Assembly (NCBI GenBank): GCA_031259625.1
Contig: JAIRLG010000022.1
Location: 1 to 6,159, forward strand
Length of the DNA: 6,159 nucleotides
Reading direction: 5' to 3'
Source of the DNA: Puniceicoccales bacterium
GTDB taxonomy: Bacteria; Verrucomicrobiota; Verrucomicrobiae; Opitutales; LL51
Position numbers and translations under genes: made by a program. Under the pieces are notes generated by a model. That model made no database searches, had not been told where the DNA came from, and saw only the letters and a list, made by a program, of their open reading frames with translations. Below, piece after piece: positions 1 to 5,629 of the stretch (the stretch's first letter is position 1; each line of letters starts with the position of its first letter).

Positions 1-65
1 AAATATTCGGCAAAGATTTCCAGCGACTTCGGCCAGTCGAAGAGAGTGGAGGCGGGAAAGGACAT
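1..65 (-). CDS. Unidentified gene, N-terminal fragment (runs off left edge)
   Basis: An ATG at 65-63 opens a minus-strand frame that stays open to the window edge: 21 complete codons, beginning MSFPASTLFDWPKSLEIFAE. An in-frame TAA lies seven codons upstream (84-86), so this ATG is the only plausible start. No Shine-Dalgarno-like purine run is visible; the upstream spacer is AT-rich and repetitive. It lies 46 bases after the ftsQ stop on the same strand and may be co-transcribed with it. In many bacteria ftsA follows ftsQ, but FtsA normally shows its actin-like phosphate-1 motif (IVGIDIGT type) within the first residues and nothing like it is here. I do not recognise the family, and the fragment is too short for a functional call. 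Confidence 0.5.
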   Translation of the reverse strand, partial: MSFPASTLFDWPKSLEIFAEY

Positions 66-68
66 GAT

Positions 69-104
69 GGATTTTTTATGGAATTAGGATTTTTTATGGA
101 ATTA
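69..104. repeat. Perfect tandem duplication of an 18-base AT-rich unit
   Basis: The unit GGATTTTTTATGGAATTA occurs at 69-86 and again, without mismatch or gap, at 87-104. It fills most of the spacer between the ftsQ stop (112-114) and the start of the next gene (65). On the transcribed strand each copy reads TAATTCCATAAAAAATCC. This stretch is strikingly AT-rich against its GC-rich surroundings. It sits where a promoter or ribosome-loading region for the downstream gene would be. It could be a replication-slippage product or a duplicated regulatory site; the sequence does not decide. Confidence 0.9.
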
Positions 105-111
105 ACGCATA

Positions 112-1008
112 CTAGTTCCTGCGGCGCGGTAGGCGGACGCGGACATCGGGGCCCGAGCGTAAGTCGATGCGCTCCAGTGGAAAGCATTTTTTTAAATGAT
201 CCTCCTGCAGCAGGTAGCGCAGGCGCTGCAGCTGCTCGTCCCAGTGATCGGGGAAGAAGATGATTTTCTTCGCGCAGCGGGCGACGAGTTCCAGGCGCGA
301 CCAGCGGGCCTCGCCGGCCGGATCCCAGTGCTCCAGCGAGAGGTGCCGGATTTGGGCATAAATTTCCGGATAAATCTCCCGACACCGGCCCAGGAAATCG
401 TCGATGGGGCCCAATCCGCAGCCGAAGTGATAGGTGCCGGCATCTCGCTTCTGCAGCGGACGACCGCTCAGGAAAGGGAGGGAACGCAGCCATTGCTCGT
501 CGTAGCCGAGGCCGTGGAACGCCTTGCCGCTCGCGGCGACGCAGAGCACTTCCGTCCCATCCTTCCCCTGCAGCCGCACCCGCGCGAAAGGCTTCTCCTC
601 CCGAAGCGTGATCTGCAGGCTCCGGTCTTGGAATTGGCGTGCGAGCTCCGCCTCCCGCACCTGTTCCAGGAGGACGAGCCGCTGGCGCAGGGCCTTGAGG
701 TCGATTTCCATCAGGTCGATGTGCGGCGGTAGGGCCAGATGGGGGGCCAAGAGCTCGGCGGACAGAACCCCATCCGTCCGCAGTTCTATTTTTTCCAGGG
801 GCTGCGGGTAAAGCCGAAAGGCATGCCGCCGGTAGGCCCGGGCCAGGCAGCGGTAGGCACTCAGGACGGCCATCAGGGCGAGCATCAGCAGCAACAGGCC
901 CAGTACACAGCCCTCGCCGATGCGGCGCCGCAGGGATTTTTCGGCCGCCGGGGGTCGGCGCCGGAGCCAGGGGGAAGCGCTGACCCGTTTTCGCCTAGGC
1001 CATCGCAT
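112..1008 (-). CDS. ftsQ: Cell division protein FtsQ (POTRA domain, single-pass membrane protein)
   Basis: FtsQ (DivIB family) is a bitopic inner-membrane divisome protein that links early and late division proteins (FtsB/FtsL, FtsW/FtsI) at the septum. With the start at ATG 1008 the product is 298 residues. It has an arginine-rich cytoplasmic tail (1-32), one hydrophobic segment (about 33-51, rich in Leu/Ala/Met), a POTRA-like region (about 72-140) closing with LREEKPFARV, and an FtsQ beta domain that includes a GKAF..LGYDEQWLRSLPFLSG stretch and ends near LERIDLRSGPDVRVRLP. The frame is open back to ATG 1101, but those 31 extra residues lie inside ddl and look like shadow sequence, so 1008 is preferred. 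That start overlaps the ddl end by 14 bases, suggesting translational coupling; no clear Shine-Dalgarno site is visible. FtsQ sequences diverge strongly, so the call rests on topology, the POTRA end motif and its place after ddl. Confidence 0.85.
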   Translation of the reverse strand: MRWPRRKRVSASPWLRRRPPAAEKSLRRRIGEGCVLGLLLLMLALMAVLSAYRCLARAYRRHAFRLYPQPLEKIELRTDGVLSAELLAPHLALPPHIDLMEIDLKALRQRLVLLEQVREAELARQFQDRSLQITLREEKPFARVRLQGKDGTEVLCVAASGKAFHGLGYDEQWLRSLPFLSGRPLQKRDAGTYHFGCGLGPIDDFLGRCREIYPEIYAQIRHLSLEHWDPAGEARWSRLELVARCAKKIIFFPDHWDEQLQRLRYLLQEDHLKKCFPLERIDLRSGPDVRVRLPRRRN

Positions 1009-1972
1009 GGGGGGGCAGTTCCCGAAAGCCGAAGCGGCGGATGGCCGGGTAGACCATTTCGTAGCAGAGCGGCACGAAGTCCAGTCCCGCACCGTGGGCA
1101 CTCTGAGGCAGGAGGCTGGTCTCGGTCATCCCGGGAATCGTGTTGATCTCGAGAAAGTAGGGAATGTCCTGCTCCGAGAGGATGAAGTCGACCCGGGCGA
1201 AATCACGGCAGCCGCAGTAGGTGCAGGCCTTTTCGGCATCGGCCAGCAGGCGTTGCGCCACGGTGTTTTCCAGCGGGGCCGGACAGAGGGTGTCGCTCAG
1301 GCCGGTCGTGTACTTGTGCGCGTAGTCGTAAAATCCCTCCCGCGGCCGAATCTCGACACAGGGTAAAGCGCGGTCCTGGAGCCAGCCCACCGTGATCTCC
1401 CGACCGGAGATAAGTGGCTCCGCCAGCCACAGCCCTTCCGTCGCCTCCCGACAGAACTGCCGCCAATCCTCTTCGGAAAAAATCCTGCGGACGCCGAGGC
1501 TGCTGCCCTTGTCTTCCGGCTTCAGCACGAAGGAGGTTTGGTCCAGATTGCCGCTCAGCTCCTCGTAGCTCGGCACCTCCGGATGCCGGAAGGAAATGCA
1601 CTGCGGCAGGCATACGGAGCAGCCCAGTAATTTTTCCTTGGTCTGAAGCTTGTGCATGCAGCGCTCGCTGGCGACGATGCCGCTGCCGGCATAAGCGAAT
1701 CCCTCCCGCTCCAGCAGGGCCTGCAGAACCCCGTCCTCCCCGAAACTCCCATGGATCATCGGGCAGATGATGTCCCGCTCGGGTTCCAAGCCCGGGGGCA
1801 GTTCGTCGCGCTCGAGGACGAGGGATTCCGTCGGGAAGTAGGCCGACAGTGCGCGGGCGACTGCCGCTCCGCTGCGCCGAGAGACCTCCCGCTCTCCCGA
1901 CGAGCCGCCGGAAAGTACGACGAGGCGGAAGGGGTAAGTCCTATCAGTGCAGGTCGTTGTTGGTTCGGGCAT
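995..1972 (-). CDS. ddl: D-alanine--D-alanine ligase
   Basis: Cytoplasmic ATP-grasp enzyme that joins two D-alanines for the terminal dipeptide of the peptidoglycan precursor, later used by MurF. It has 325 residues, normal for the family. Visible motifs: the N-terminal [14 protein letters not shown] loop (22-35; Glu27 aligns with the substrate-binding Glu15 of E. coli DdlB); [15 protein letters not shown] (74-88) and YAGSG; ATP-binding [11 protein letters not shown] (151-161); [12 protein letters not shown] (185-196); the omega-loop YDYAHKY (215-221), whose tyrosine favours D-Ala over D-lactate products; and the metal site Asp262 (RVDF), Glu275 and Asn277 in [16 protein letters not shown]. 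All key residues are present, so it should be active. The ATG at 1972 lies 29 bases inside the end of rng, and the frame offers no better start before the first conserved motif. Only a weak, distant GGAGAA precedes it, so translation may be coupled to rng. The protein carries 13 cysteines, rather many for a Ddl. Confidence 0.96.
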   Translation of the reverse strand: MPEPTTTCTDRTYPFRLVVLSGGSSGEREVSRRSGAAVARALSAYFPTESLVLERDELPPGLEPERDIICPMIHGSFGEDGVLQALLEREGFAYAGSGIVASERCMHKLQTKEKLLGCSVCLPQCISFRHPEVPSYEELSGNLDQTSFVLKPEDKGSSLGVRRIFSEEDWRQFCREATEGLWLAEPLISGREITVGWLQDRALPCVEIRPREGFYDYAHKYTTGLSDTLCPAPLENTVAQRLLADAEKACTYCGCRDFARVDFILSEQDIPYFLEINTIPGMTETSLLPQSAHGAGLDFVPLCYEMVYPAIRRFGFRELPPHAMA

Positions 1973-3692
1973 CCAGAATGCGGAAATTCTCCATGTGAAA
2001 GCTCCCGTCGGCGCAGAAATTCAGGCGGATGTTGTAGCGCTCCTCCATCGCCAGCAGCAGCGCCTCATCCTCGCTCCGCAGGCGTTCCAGCACCTGCGGG
2101 TGCAGGAGCACGCGGACACCGATGCAGTCCTGGGTCTTCTCCCGCTGGCGCAGGTGGCGGACGGAGCTGATGATTTTCCGCTGGATTTCGGCGCTCATGG
2201 TGCGCGGGGATTTGAGAAAGGCCCGGCCCTGGCAGTAGGGACAGGGGGCCCGCATATCGCCGGCCGTGCTCTGGGAATGCCGCTGGCGCGTGATCTGCAG
2301 GAGGCCCAGGGAGGAAATGGGCGCCACCTGGGCCCGGGACTTGTCCTCCGCCATCAGCTGCGACATGAGCTCGTAGAGCCGGTTGCGGTCGCTGCGGGAT
2401 TTCAGGTCGATCAGGTCGACGGCGATCAGCCCGCCGATGTTGCGCAGGCGCAGCTGGCGCGCCACCTCCTTGCAGGCTTCCGCATTGACCTGGTAGACGA
2501 AACTCCGGTTCTCCCCATCCGCTTCCTGGCCCTGGTGCCGATGGCTGCCGGTGTTGACATCGATGGCCGTCAGCGCCTCCGTCTCGTCGATGACGATTTC
2601 GCCCCCCGAGGGCAGGGCGACGCGGCGCATGAAGGTCTGCTCGATCTGGCGCTCGACGTTGAAGCGCTCGAAGATGGGGATGTCGTCCTGAAAGAACGTG
2701 ACCTTGGACTTGCCCCGCGAGGAAATCCGTCCGATCCAGTCGACGATTCTCCGGTAATCCTCCTCGCAGTCGACCATCACGCGGTCGATGTCCTCGGTCA
2801 GGAAGTCCCGCACCGTGCGCTCGACGATGTCGGGTTCCTGGTAGAGAATGTGGGGGCCGCTCTTCGCCTCCATGCCCTGCTGGATCTCCTGCCACTTCTG
2901 CAGCAGCAGGTGAAAGTCGCGGATGAAGTAACGGAGCTTCTTGCCCTCGCCGGCGGTGCGGATGACGACGCCCATGCCCTCCGGAATCGTCAGCTTTTGC
3001 AGGATTTCCTTGAGCCGATCCCGTTCCCGGGCATCCTCGATCTTGCGCGAGACGCCGCATTCGTCGGAAAAGGGCATGAGGACGAGAAATCGCCCGGGCA
3101 GGGCGACGTTGGTGGTCACCCGCGGGCCCTTCGTCCCGATCTGGTCCTTGATGATCTGCACCATGATCTCGGCGCCGATGGGGTAGAGCTTGGGGATATC
3201 CTTGACCGTGTAGCGCTGCCGCTCCTTCGAGTTCTGGGAGGCGTTGACCCGCACCACCTCCACTCCGGCATCGGCGGCCGGCAGGGCATCCCAGTAGTGC
3301 AGAAAGGCATTTTTCTCCTGACCGATGTCCACAAAGGCCGCCTTGAGGCCCGGTTCCAGGTTCTGGATCTTCCCCTTGAAAATCGCATGGACTCGCCGGC
3401 ACTTGTCCTTCGCCTCCACCTCGAAGTTCTCCAGCACCCCATCCACCAGCAGGGCCACGCGGTACTCCAGTGGCTCGCTGTTGAAGATGATCTCCCGGAA
3501 GCTCTTGTCCTTGCGGGTGAGTGTCTTCATAATGCGCTGCAGCAGGGGCTGTTGCTTCGCCCGCTGGCTGGATTCCCGGCGCAGTTCCTGCTTGTTCACA
3601 TTCTTCGGCTGGCTCTCCTCCGGCTTTTCCCTCAGCGCTTCCAAAATCTTCGCATCGACGGGCTTTTCGCCCTCATTTTTTTCCGTACCCAT
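1944..3692 (-). CDS. rng: Ribonuclease E/G family endoribonuclease
   Basis: Single-strand-specific endoribonuclease for rRNA/tRNA processing and mRNA turnover. The product has 582 residues from ATG 3692. Residues 1-65 are a charged, low-complexity tail. The core begins near [20 protein letters not shown]. An S1-type RNA-binding region follows (about 100-195; [21 protein letters not shown], then [20 protein letters not shown]), carrying roughly 30 extra residues around 140-165. The catalytic DNase I-like domain has AIDVNTG (Asp378, Asn380) and AVDLIDL (Asp426), matching Asp303, Asn305 and Asp346 of E. coli RNase E. CPYCQG (Cys484, Cys487) is the zinc-link motif. There is no long C-terminal degradosome scaffold, only about 92 residues, so the form is RNase G-like. 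A TTG-started frame adds 10 residues from 3722, but the strong purine-rich site just before 3692 favours the ATG. rodA lies upstream; ddl overlaps its end by 29 bases. Confidence 0.95.
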   Translation of the reverse strand: MGTEKNEGEKPVDAKILEALREKPEESQPKNVNKQELRRESSQRAKQQPLLQRIMKTLTRKDKSFREIIFNSEPLEYRVALLVDGVLENFEVEAKDKCRRVHAIFKGKIQNLEPGLKAAFVDIGQEKNAFLHYWDALPAADAGVEVVRVNASQNSKERQRYTVKDIPKLYPIGAEIMVQIIKDQIGTKGPRVTTNVALPGRFLVLMPFSDECGVSRKIEDARERDRLKEILQKLTIPEGMGVVIRTAGEGKKLRYFIRDFHLLLQKWQEIQQGMEAKSGPHILYQEPDIVERTVRDFLTEDIDRVMVDCEEDYRRIVDWIGRISSRGKSKVTFFQDDIPIFERFNVERQIEQTFMRRVALPSGGEIVIDETEALTAIDVNTGSHRHQGQEADGENRSFVYQVNAEACKEVARQLRLRNIGGLIAVDLIDLKSRSDRNRLYELMSQLMAEDKSRAQVAPISSLGLLQITRQRHSQSTAGDMRAPCPYCQGRAFLKSPRTMSAEIQRKIISSVRHLRQREKTQDCIGVRVLLHPQVLERLRSEDEALLLAMEERYNIRLNFCADGSFHMENFRILDARTNNDLH

Positions 3693-3695
3693 GTA

Positions 3696-3708
3696 CTCCT
3701 CTCTCCTT
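3696..3708 (-). promoter_or_regulatory. Ribosome binding site deciding the rng start
   Basis: On the transcribed strand AAGGAGAGAGGAG precedes ATG 3692. It offers two Shine-Dalgarno cores: AAGGAG about 10 bases before the ATG and GAGGAG about 3 bases before it. The TTG at 3722 lies upstream of this site, which argues against the longer frame. Confidence 0.75.
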
Positions 3709-3738
3709 ATAAATCGTTTCAAAAATCCCCATCACGGT

Positions 3739-4932
3739 TCAGCGGAAGCGATAATGGTAAATACTCTGGACCACCCCTTGCAAGAAGCAACTGAGCAGCA
3801 GGAAGGAACCCCCATAGCTCACGAACGGGAGCGGTATGCCCGTGATGGGCATCAGGCCTAGGGTCATGCCGATGTTGATGCCGATGTGCATCATCCACAG
3901 GACGGCGGTGCCGACGGCGACGAAGGCCCCGAAGCTGTCCCGGGCCAGCGCGGCGATGTGCAGGGCATCGGCGAGCAGGAGGCCGTAGAGCAGGAGCAGG
4001 AGCAGTCCGCCCAAGAGGCCCCATTCCTCCGCCAGGACGGAGAAGACGAAGTCGTTCGTAGCCACCGACGGCGGCAGATAGCCCAAGTTCGACTGCTTGC
4101 CCTGGCAGAACCCCCGACCCTTCCAGCCCCCACAGCCGATCGCCATCAGCGACTGGCGCAGGTTCCAGCTGATCCCCGTGCCCTGCGGATCCACCACCTG
4201 CGGCGACACGAAGGCCAGGATGCGGTTCCGCTGGTAATCCTTCAGGGGCAAATAGGAACGGGCTTCGTACTGGCCCCGGTGCTTCAGGGGATTCAGATGG
4301 TGGGCGTCCAGGTAGAGGCGGTAGGCATAGATGTCCCAGGTGACGACGGAGAGGCCGAGCAGGGCGATGCCCAGGACGCTGAGAAAGAACCTGCCCGAGA
4401 GGGGCGAGAGGAAGAGCAGGGCGAAGACCATGGGGGGCAGGGCCAGCGCGGAGCCCAGGTCGGGCTGGAGGAAGATCAGCAGCATCGGCAGGAACGACAC
4501 GGCCGCTATCTTCAGTAGGGTCGGCCACGAATGCCTCAGCTTTCCGATATCCGAGCGGGCCAGGAGGCTCGCCACCAGAAAGAGCGTCGCCGCCTTGGCC
4601 CATTCCGAGGGCTGGAAGTGCAGGGGCCCCAGTCCCAGCCAGCGCAGGGCTCCGAAGCGACGTATTCCCAGTGGCGTCCAGAGCAACAACAACAGTCCAA
4701 TGCCGATGAAGTAGAGCCCATGGGCCTGGCGCAGGTAGGCCTCGTAGTCGATGCGGGAAACCACGACGTAAAGCCCGAGGCCGAGGGCGGCCCAGGCGAG
4801 TTGCGCCTTCCATTGCCCACCGCCGAAGCTGAGCTGGGCCGAATAGATCGTCGTGATTCCCAGGGCCAACAGGCCGAGCATGCACAGGGGCTGGACCACG
4901 TCCCAGGCGGCGTGGTTCTGCCCCAGTTTCAT
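3739..4932 (-). CDS. rodA: Rod-shape-determining protein RodA (SEDS peptidoglycan glycosyltransferase)
   Basis: SEDS-family polytopic membrane enzyme that polymerises lipid II into glycan strands for cell elongation, working with a class B PBP (PBP2) and MreBCD. From ATG 4932 it has 397 residues with about ten hydrophobic segments. Signature stretches in order: ITTIYSAQ (26-33), FQPSEWAKAATLFLVA (106-121), FLQPDLGSALALPPMVF (154-170), DYQRNRILAFVSPQVVDPQG (232-251), QSLMAIGCGGWKGRG (260-274), NDFVFSVLAEEWGLLGG (293-309) and NIGMTLGLMPITGIPLPFVSYGG (353-375). Asp294 matches the essential Asp of the TDF motif in the large periplasmic loop. The ITGIPLPFVSYGG ending favours RodA over FtsW. The frame is open back to a TTG at 5160, adding 76 residues that run through an inverted-repeat element and do not resemble SEDS sequence. 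The GGAGG six bases before 4932 supports the short start; ATGs at 4968 and 4989 are in-frame alternatives. rng follows 46 bases downstream, probably in the same operon. Confidence 0.95.
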   Translation of the reverse strand: MKLGQNHAAWDVVQPLCMLGLLALGITTIYSAQLSFGGGQWKAQLAWAALGLGLYVVVSRIDYEAYLRQAHGLYFIGIGLLLLLWTPLGIRRFGALRWLGLGPLHFQPSEWAKAATLFLVASLLARSDIGKLRHSWPTLLKIAAVSFLPMLLIFLQPDLGSALALPPMVFALLFLSPLSGRFFLSVLGIALLGLSVVTWDIYAYRLYLDAHHLNPLKHRGQYEARSYLPLKDYQRNRILAFVSPQVVDPQGTGISWNLRQSLMAIGCGGWKGRGFCQGKQSNLGYLPPSVATNDFVFSVLAEEWGLLGGLLLLLLYGLLLADALHIAALARDSFGAFVAVGTAVLWMMHIGINIGMTLGLMPITGIPLPFVSYGGSFLLLSCFLQGVVQSIYHYRFR

Positions 4933-4938
4933 CTCCCC

Positions 4939-4943
4939 CCTCC
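4939..4943 (-). promoter_or_regulatory. Ribosome binding site for rodA
   Basis: On the transcribed strand a GGAGG, within CCGGAGGGGGGAG, lies six bases before ATG 4932. That is good Shine-Dalgarno spacing, and the first membrane segment of RodA begins a few residues later. A second AGGAGG lies 12 bases before the alternative ATG 4968, so the choice is probable rather than certain. Confidence 0.65.
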
Positions 4944-4965
4944 GGTGGGATAACTCTTCTTCCTC

Positions 4966-4997
4966 CATCGAAAACGTCCCCCTCCTCATCGAAAACG
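4966..4997. repeat. Repeated 11-base word at alternative rodA start codons
   Basis: CATCGAAAACG occurs at 4966-4976 and 4987-4997, a period of 21 bases. On the transcribed strand each copy reads CGTTTTCGATG, placing an ATG (4968 and 4989) in the rodA frame. The bases between are a purine-rich tract, so the unit may be a diverged 21-base tandem duplication (about 14 of 21 positions identical). Confidence 0.7.
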
Positions 4998-5014
4998 ACC
5001 CGGTGCTCCCCTCC

Positions 5015-5040
5015 GGCCCAGGCCAGGCTGTTGTTGGGCC
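5015..5040. repeat. Small inverted repeat overlapping the foot of the cloverleaf element
   Basis: GGCCCA at 5015-5020 is the exact reverse complement of TGGGCC at 5035-5040, with 14 bases between. The right arm shares GGCC (5037-5040) with the outer stem of the larger element, so the two structures cannot form fully at once. With only six pairs in very GC-rich sequence, this could be chance. Confidence 0.45.
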
Positions 5041-5133
5041 GCTGTCTTTGCAGCGCCGCCGGGGGGAGGCCCCCCCGGCGGCGCTGGGGCCCGCGCAGCG
5101 GGCCGCTCCCGAAGGGAGCCAAAGACAGCGGCC
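5037..5133. repeat. 97-base cloverleaf-like inverted-repeat element (outer stem enclosing three hairpins)
   Basis: Outer arms GGCCGCTGTCTTTG (5037-5050) and CAAAGACAGCGGCC (5120-5133) are perfectly complementary over 14 bases. They enclose three perfect hairpins: 5051-5086 (16-pair stem, loop AGGC on the plus strand), 5088-5104 (GGCCCGC/GCGGGCC, 7 pairs, loop GCA) and 5105-5119 (GCTCCC/GGGAGC, 6 pairs, loop GAA). Only base 5087 is unpaired between elements, so nearly every base joins a four-way junction. It is not a tRNA: arm lengths are wrong and there is no T-loop or CCA-type end. There is no T-run on either side for an intrinsic terminator. It could fold as RNA in the rodA leader or as a DNA cruciform. 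The compact, mismatch-free design resembles dispersed palindromic repeat elements, but copy number cannot be judged here. Confidence 0.85.
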
Positions 5134-5227
5134 GGGGCCCCTAGGTCCATCTACCCGCAACGGCCCTCACTTCTTGACAGGACATCTCCAGATAGCAACC
5201 GCCTCATCCTTGGACGAAATTCCCCCT

Positions 5228-5629
5228 TCATGGAAGGGACCGGCGAAAGGCATCGAGACTATCCCGCACATTTCTCGACCAGATGCGGTCGCCACAGCGC
5301 ACCCGGAGGCCGGAGAGCAGCTGAGGATTCTCCCGCGCCACATAGCTCAACGGAGGGCCCTTCTCTTGAAATCTGTCCCGCAGCTGCTCGAAAAACGGCG
5401 CCGTGTACGGCCCGCAGTACTCGACCTCCACGCAGCGGCGCCGAAAGGACGCCTCCAGGGCAGGCCCATAGAGCCGCCGCAGCCGCGAAGCCTCCACCGG
5501 AGGGTATTCGCCCATAAGGCTCAGGACGGCTTCCACCCGCTCCGGGGACAGCTGATCCGGCCGCAGCGGATCCCAGGAAGTTGCGGCCAGAAGATCGGCG
5601 ATTTTCCGCCGCGATCGTTTCGTCCTCAT
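5228..5629 (-). CDS. atpH: ATP synthase F1 delta subunit, short form
   Basis: The delta subunit (OSCP homologue) joins the F1 head to the peripheral b-subunit stalk on the cytoplasmic side of the membrane. The product has 133 residues, against about 175-180 in E. coli and most bacteria. The C-terminal half fits the family: CVEVEYCGPYTAPFFEQLRD (66-85), then NPQLLSGLRVRCGDRIWSRNVRDSLDAFRRSL (101-132), matching the usual pattern in which a GG(L/V)xVRxGD stretch precedes a DxSVRxxL helix. The N-terminal part that normally forms a helical bundle against the alpha subunits is cut to about 55-60 residues starting MRTKRSRRKIADLL. I recall similarly short delta subunits in Verrucomicrobiota, so this is probably the lineage form and not a truncation. 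Its ATG overlaps the atpF stop as ATGA, and AGGAAGG lies just upstream. The neighbour atpF supports the call. Downstream there is no atpA. Confidence 0.8.
   Translation of the reverse strand: MRTKRSRRKIADLLAATSWDPLRPDQLSPERVEAVLSLMGEYPPVEASRLRRLYGPALEASFRRRCVEVEYCGPYTAPFFEQLRDRFQEKGPPLSYVARENPQLLSGLRVRCGDRIWSRNVRDSLDAFRRSLP

Larger units (their letters stand above)
4933..5227 (-). other. Gene-free region between atpH and rodA; putative rodA leader and promoter region
   Basis: About 295 bases separate the atpH stop from the favoured rodA start. From the atpH side it holds a stretch of unremarkable sequence (5142-5227), a GGGGCCCC palindrome (5134-5141), the cloverleaf inverted-repeat element (5037-5133), an overlapping smaller inverted repeat (5015-5040) and a purine-rich stretch with a repeated 11-base word (4966-4997) leading to the rodA ribosome site. 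The rodA frame has an in-frame TGA at 5167-5169, so the region is not a fusion to atpH. I could not find a convincing -35/-10 pair on the transcribed strand, nor a stem followed by a T-run. Promoter and terminator are therefore presumed only from the gap and the change of gene function. Confidence 0.6.

Noticed and set aside
78..263. Small plus-strand frame of 61 residues starting in the AT-rich repeat
   Set aside because: It overlaps the end of ftsQ on the other strand, has no ribosome site and shows no family resemblance.
2065..3402. 445-residue minus-strand frame inside rng
   Set aside because: Low-complexity Arg/Pro/Ala/Gly shadow of the rng frame.
1947..3794. 615-residue plus-strand open frame antisense to rng
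   Set aside because: It lies opposite a fully conserved RNase E/G gene, has no recognisable motif and is explained by GC-rich codon use. Similar frames lie opposite ddl, ftsQ and rodA.
3719..5122. 467-residue minus-strand frame overlapping rodA
   Set aside because: Pro/Gly/Arg-rich shadow of rodA in another frame; the rodA frame carries all SEDS motifs.
5037..5133. Reading the cloverleaf as a tRNA or tmRNA-like gene
   Set aside because: Arms of 14, 16, 7 and 6 pairs with three- and four-base loops do not match tRNA geometry, and no anticodon or T-loop is present.
5033..5133. Integron attC site (GTTGGGC at 5033-5039 fits the GTTRRRY core)
   Set aside because: No matching RYYYAAC core was found at the other end of the structure, and no integrase or cassette context is present.
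5174..5179. TTGACA on the plus strand as a -35 box
   Set aside because: No -10 hexamer lies at suitable spacing, and no plus-strand gene follows.
5224..5238. Intrinsic terminator at the atpH stop
   Set aside because: There is a six-pair stem (CCCTTC/GAAGGG, loop ATG on the plus strand) covering the stop codon, but it is followed by GGGAATTTCG and not a T-run.
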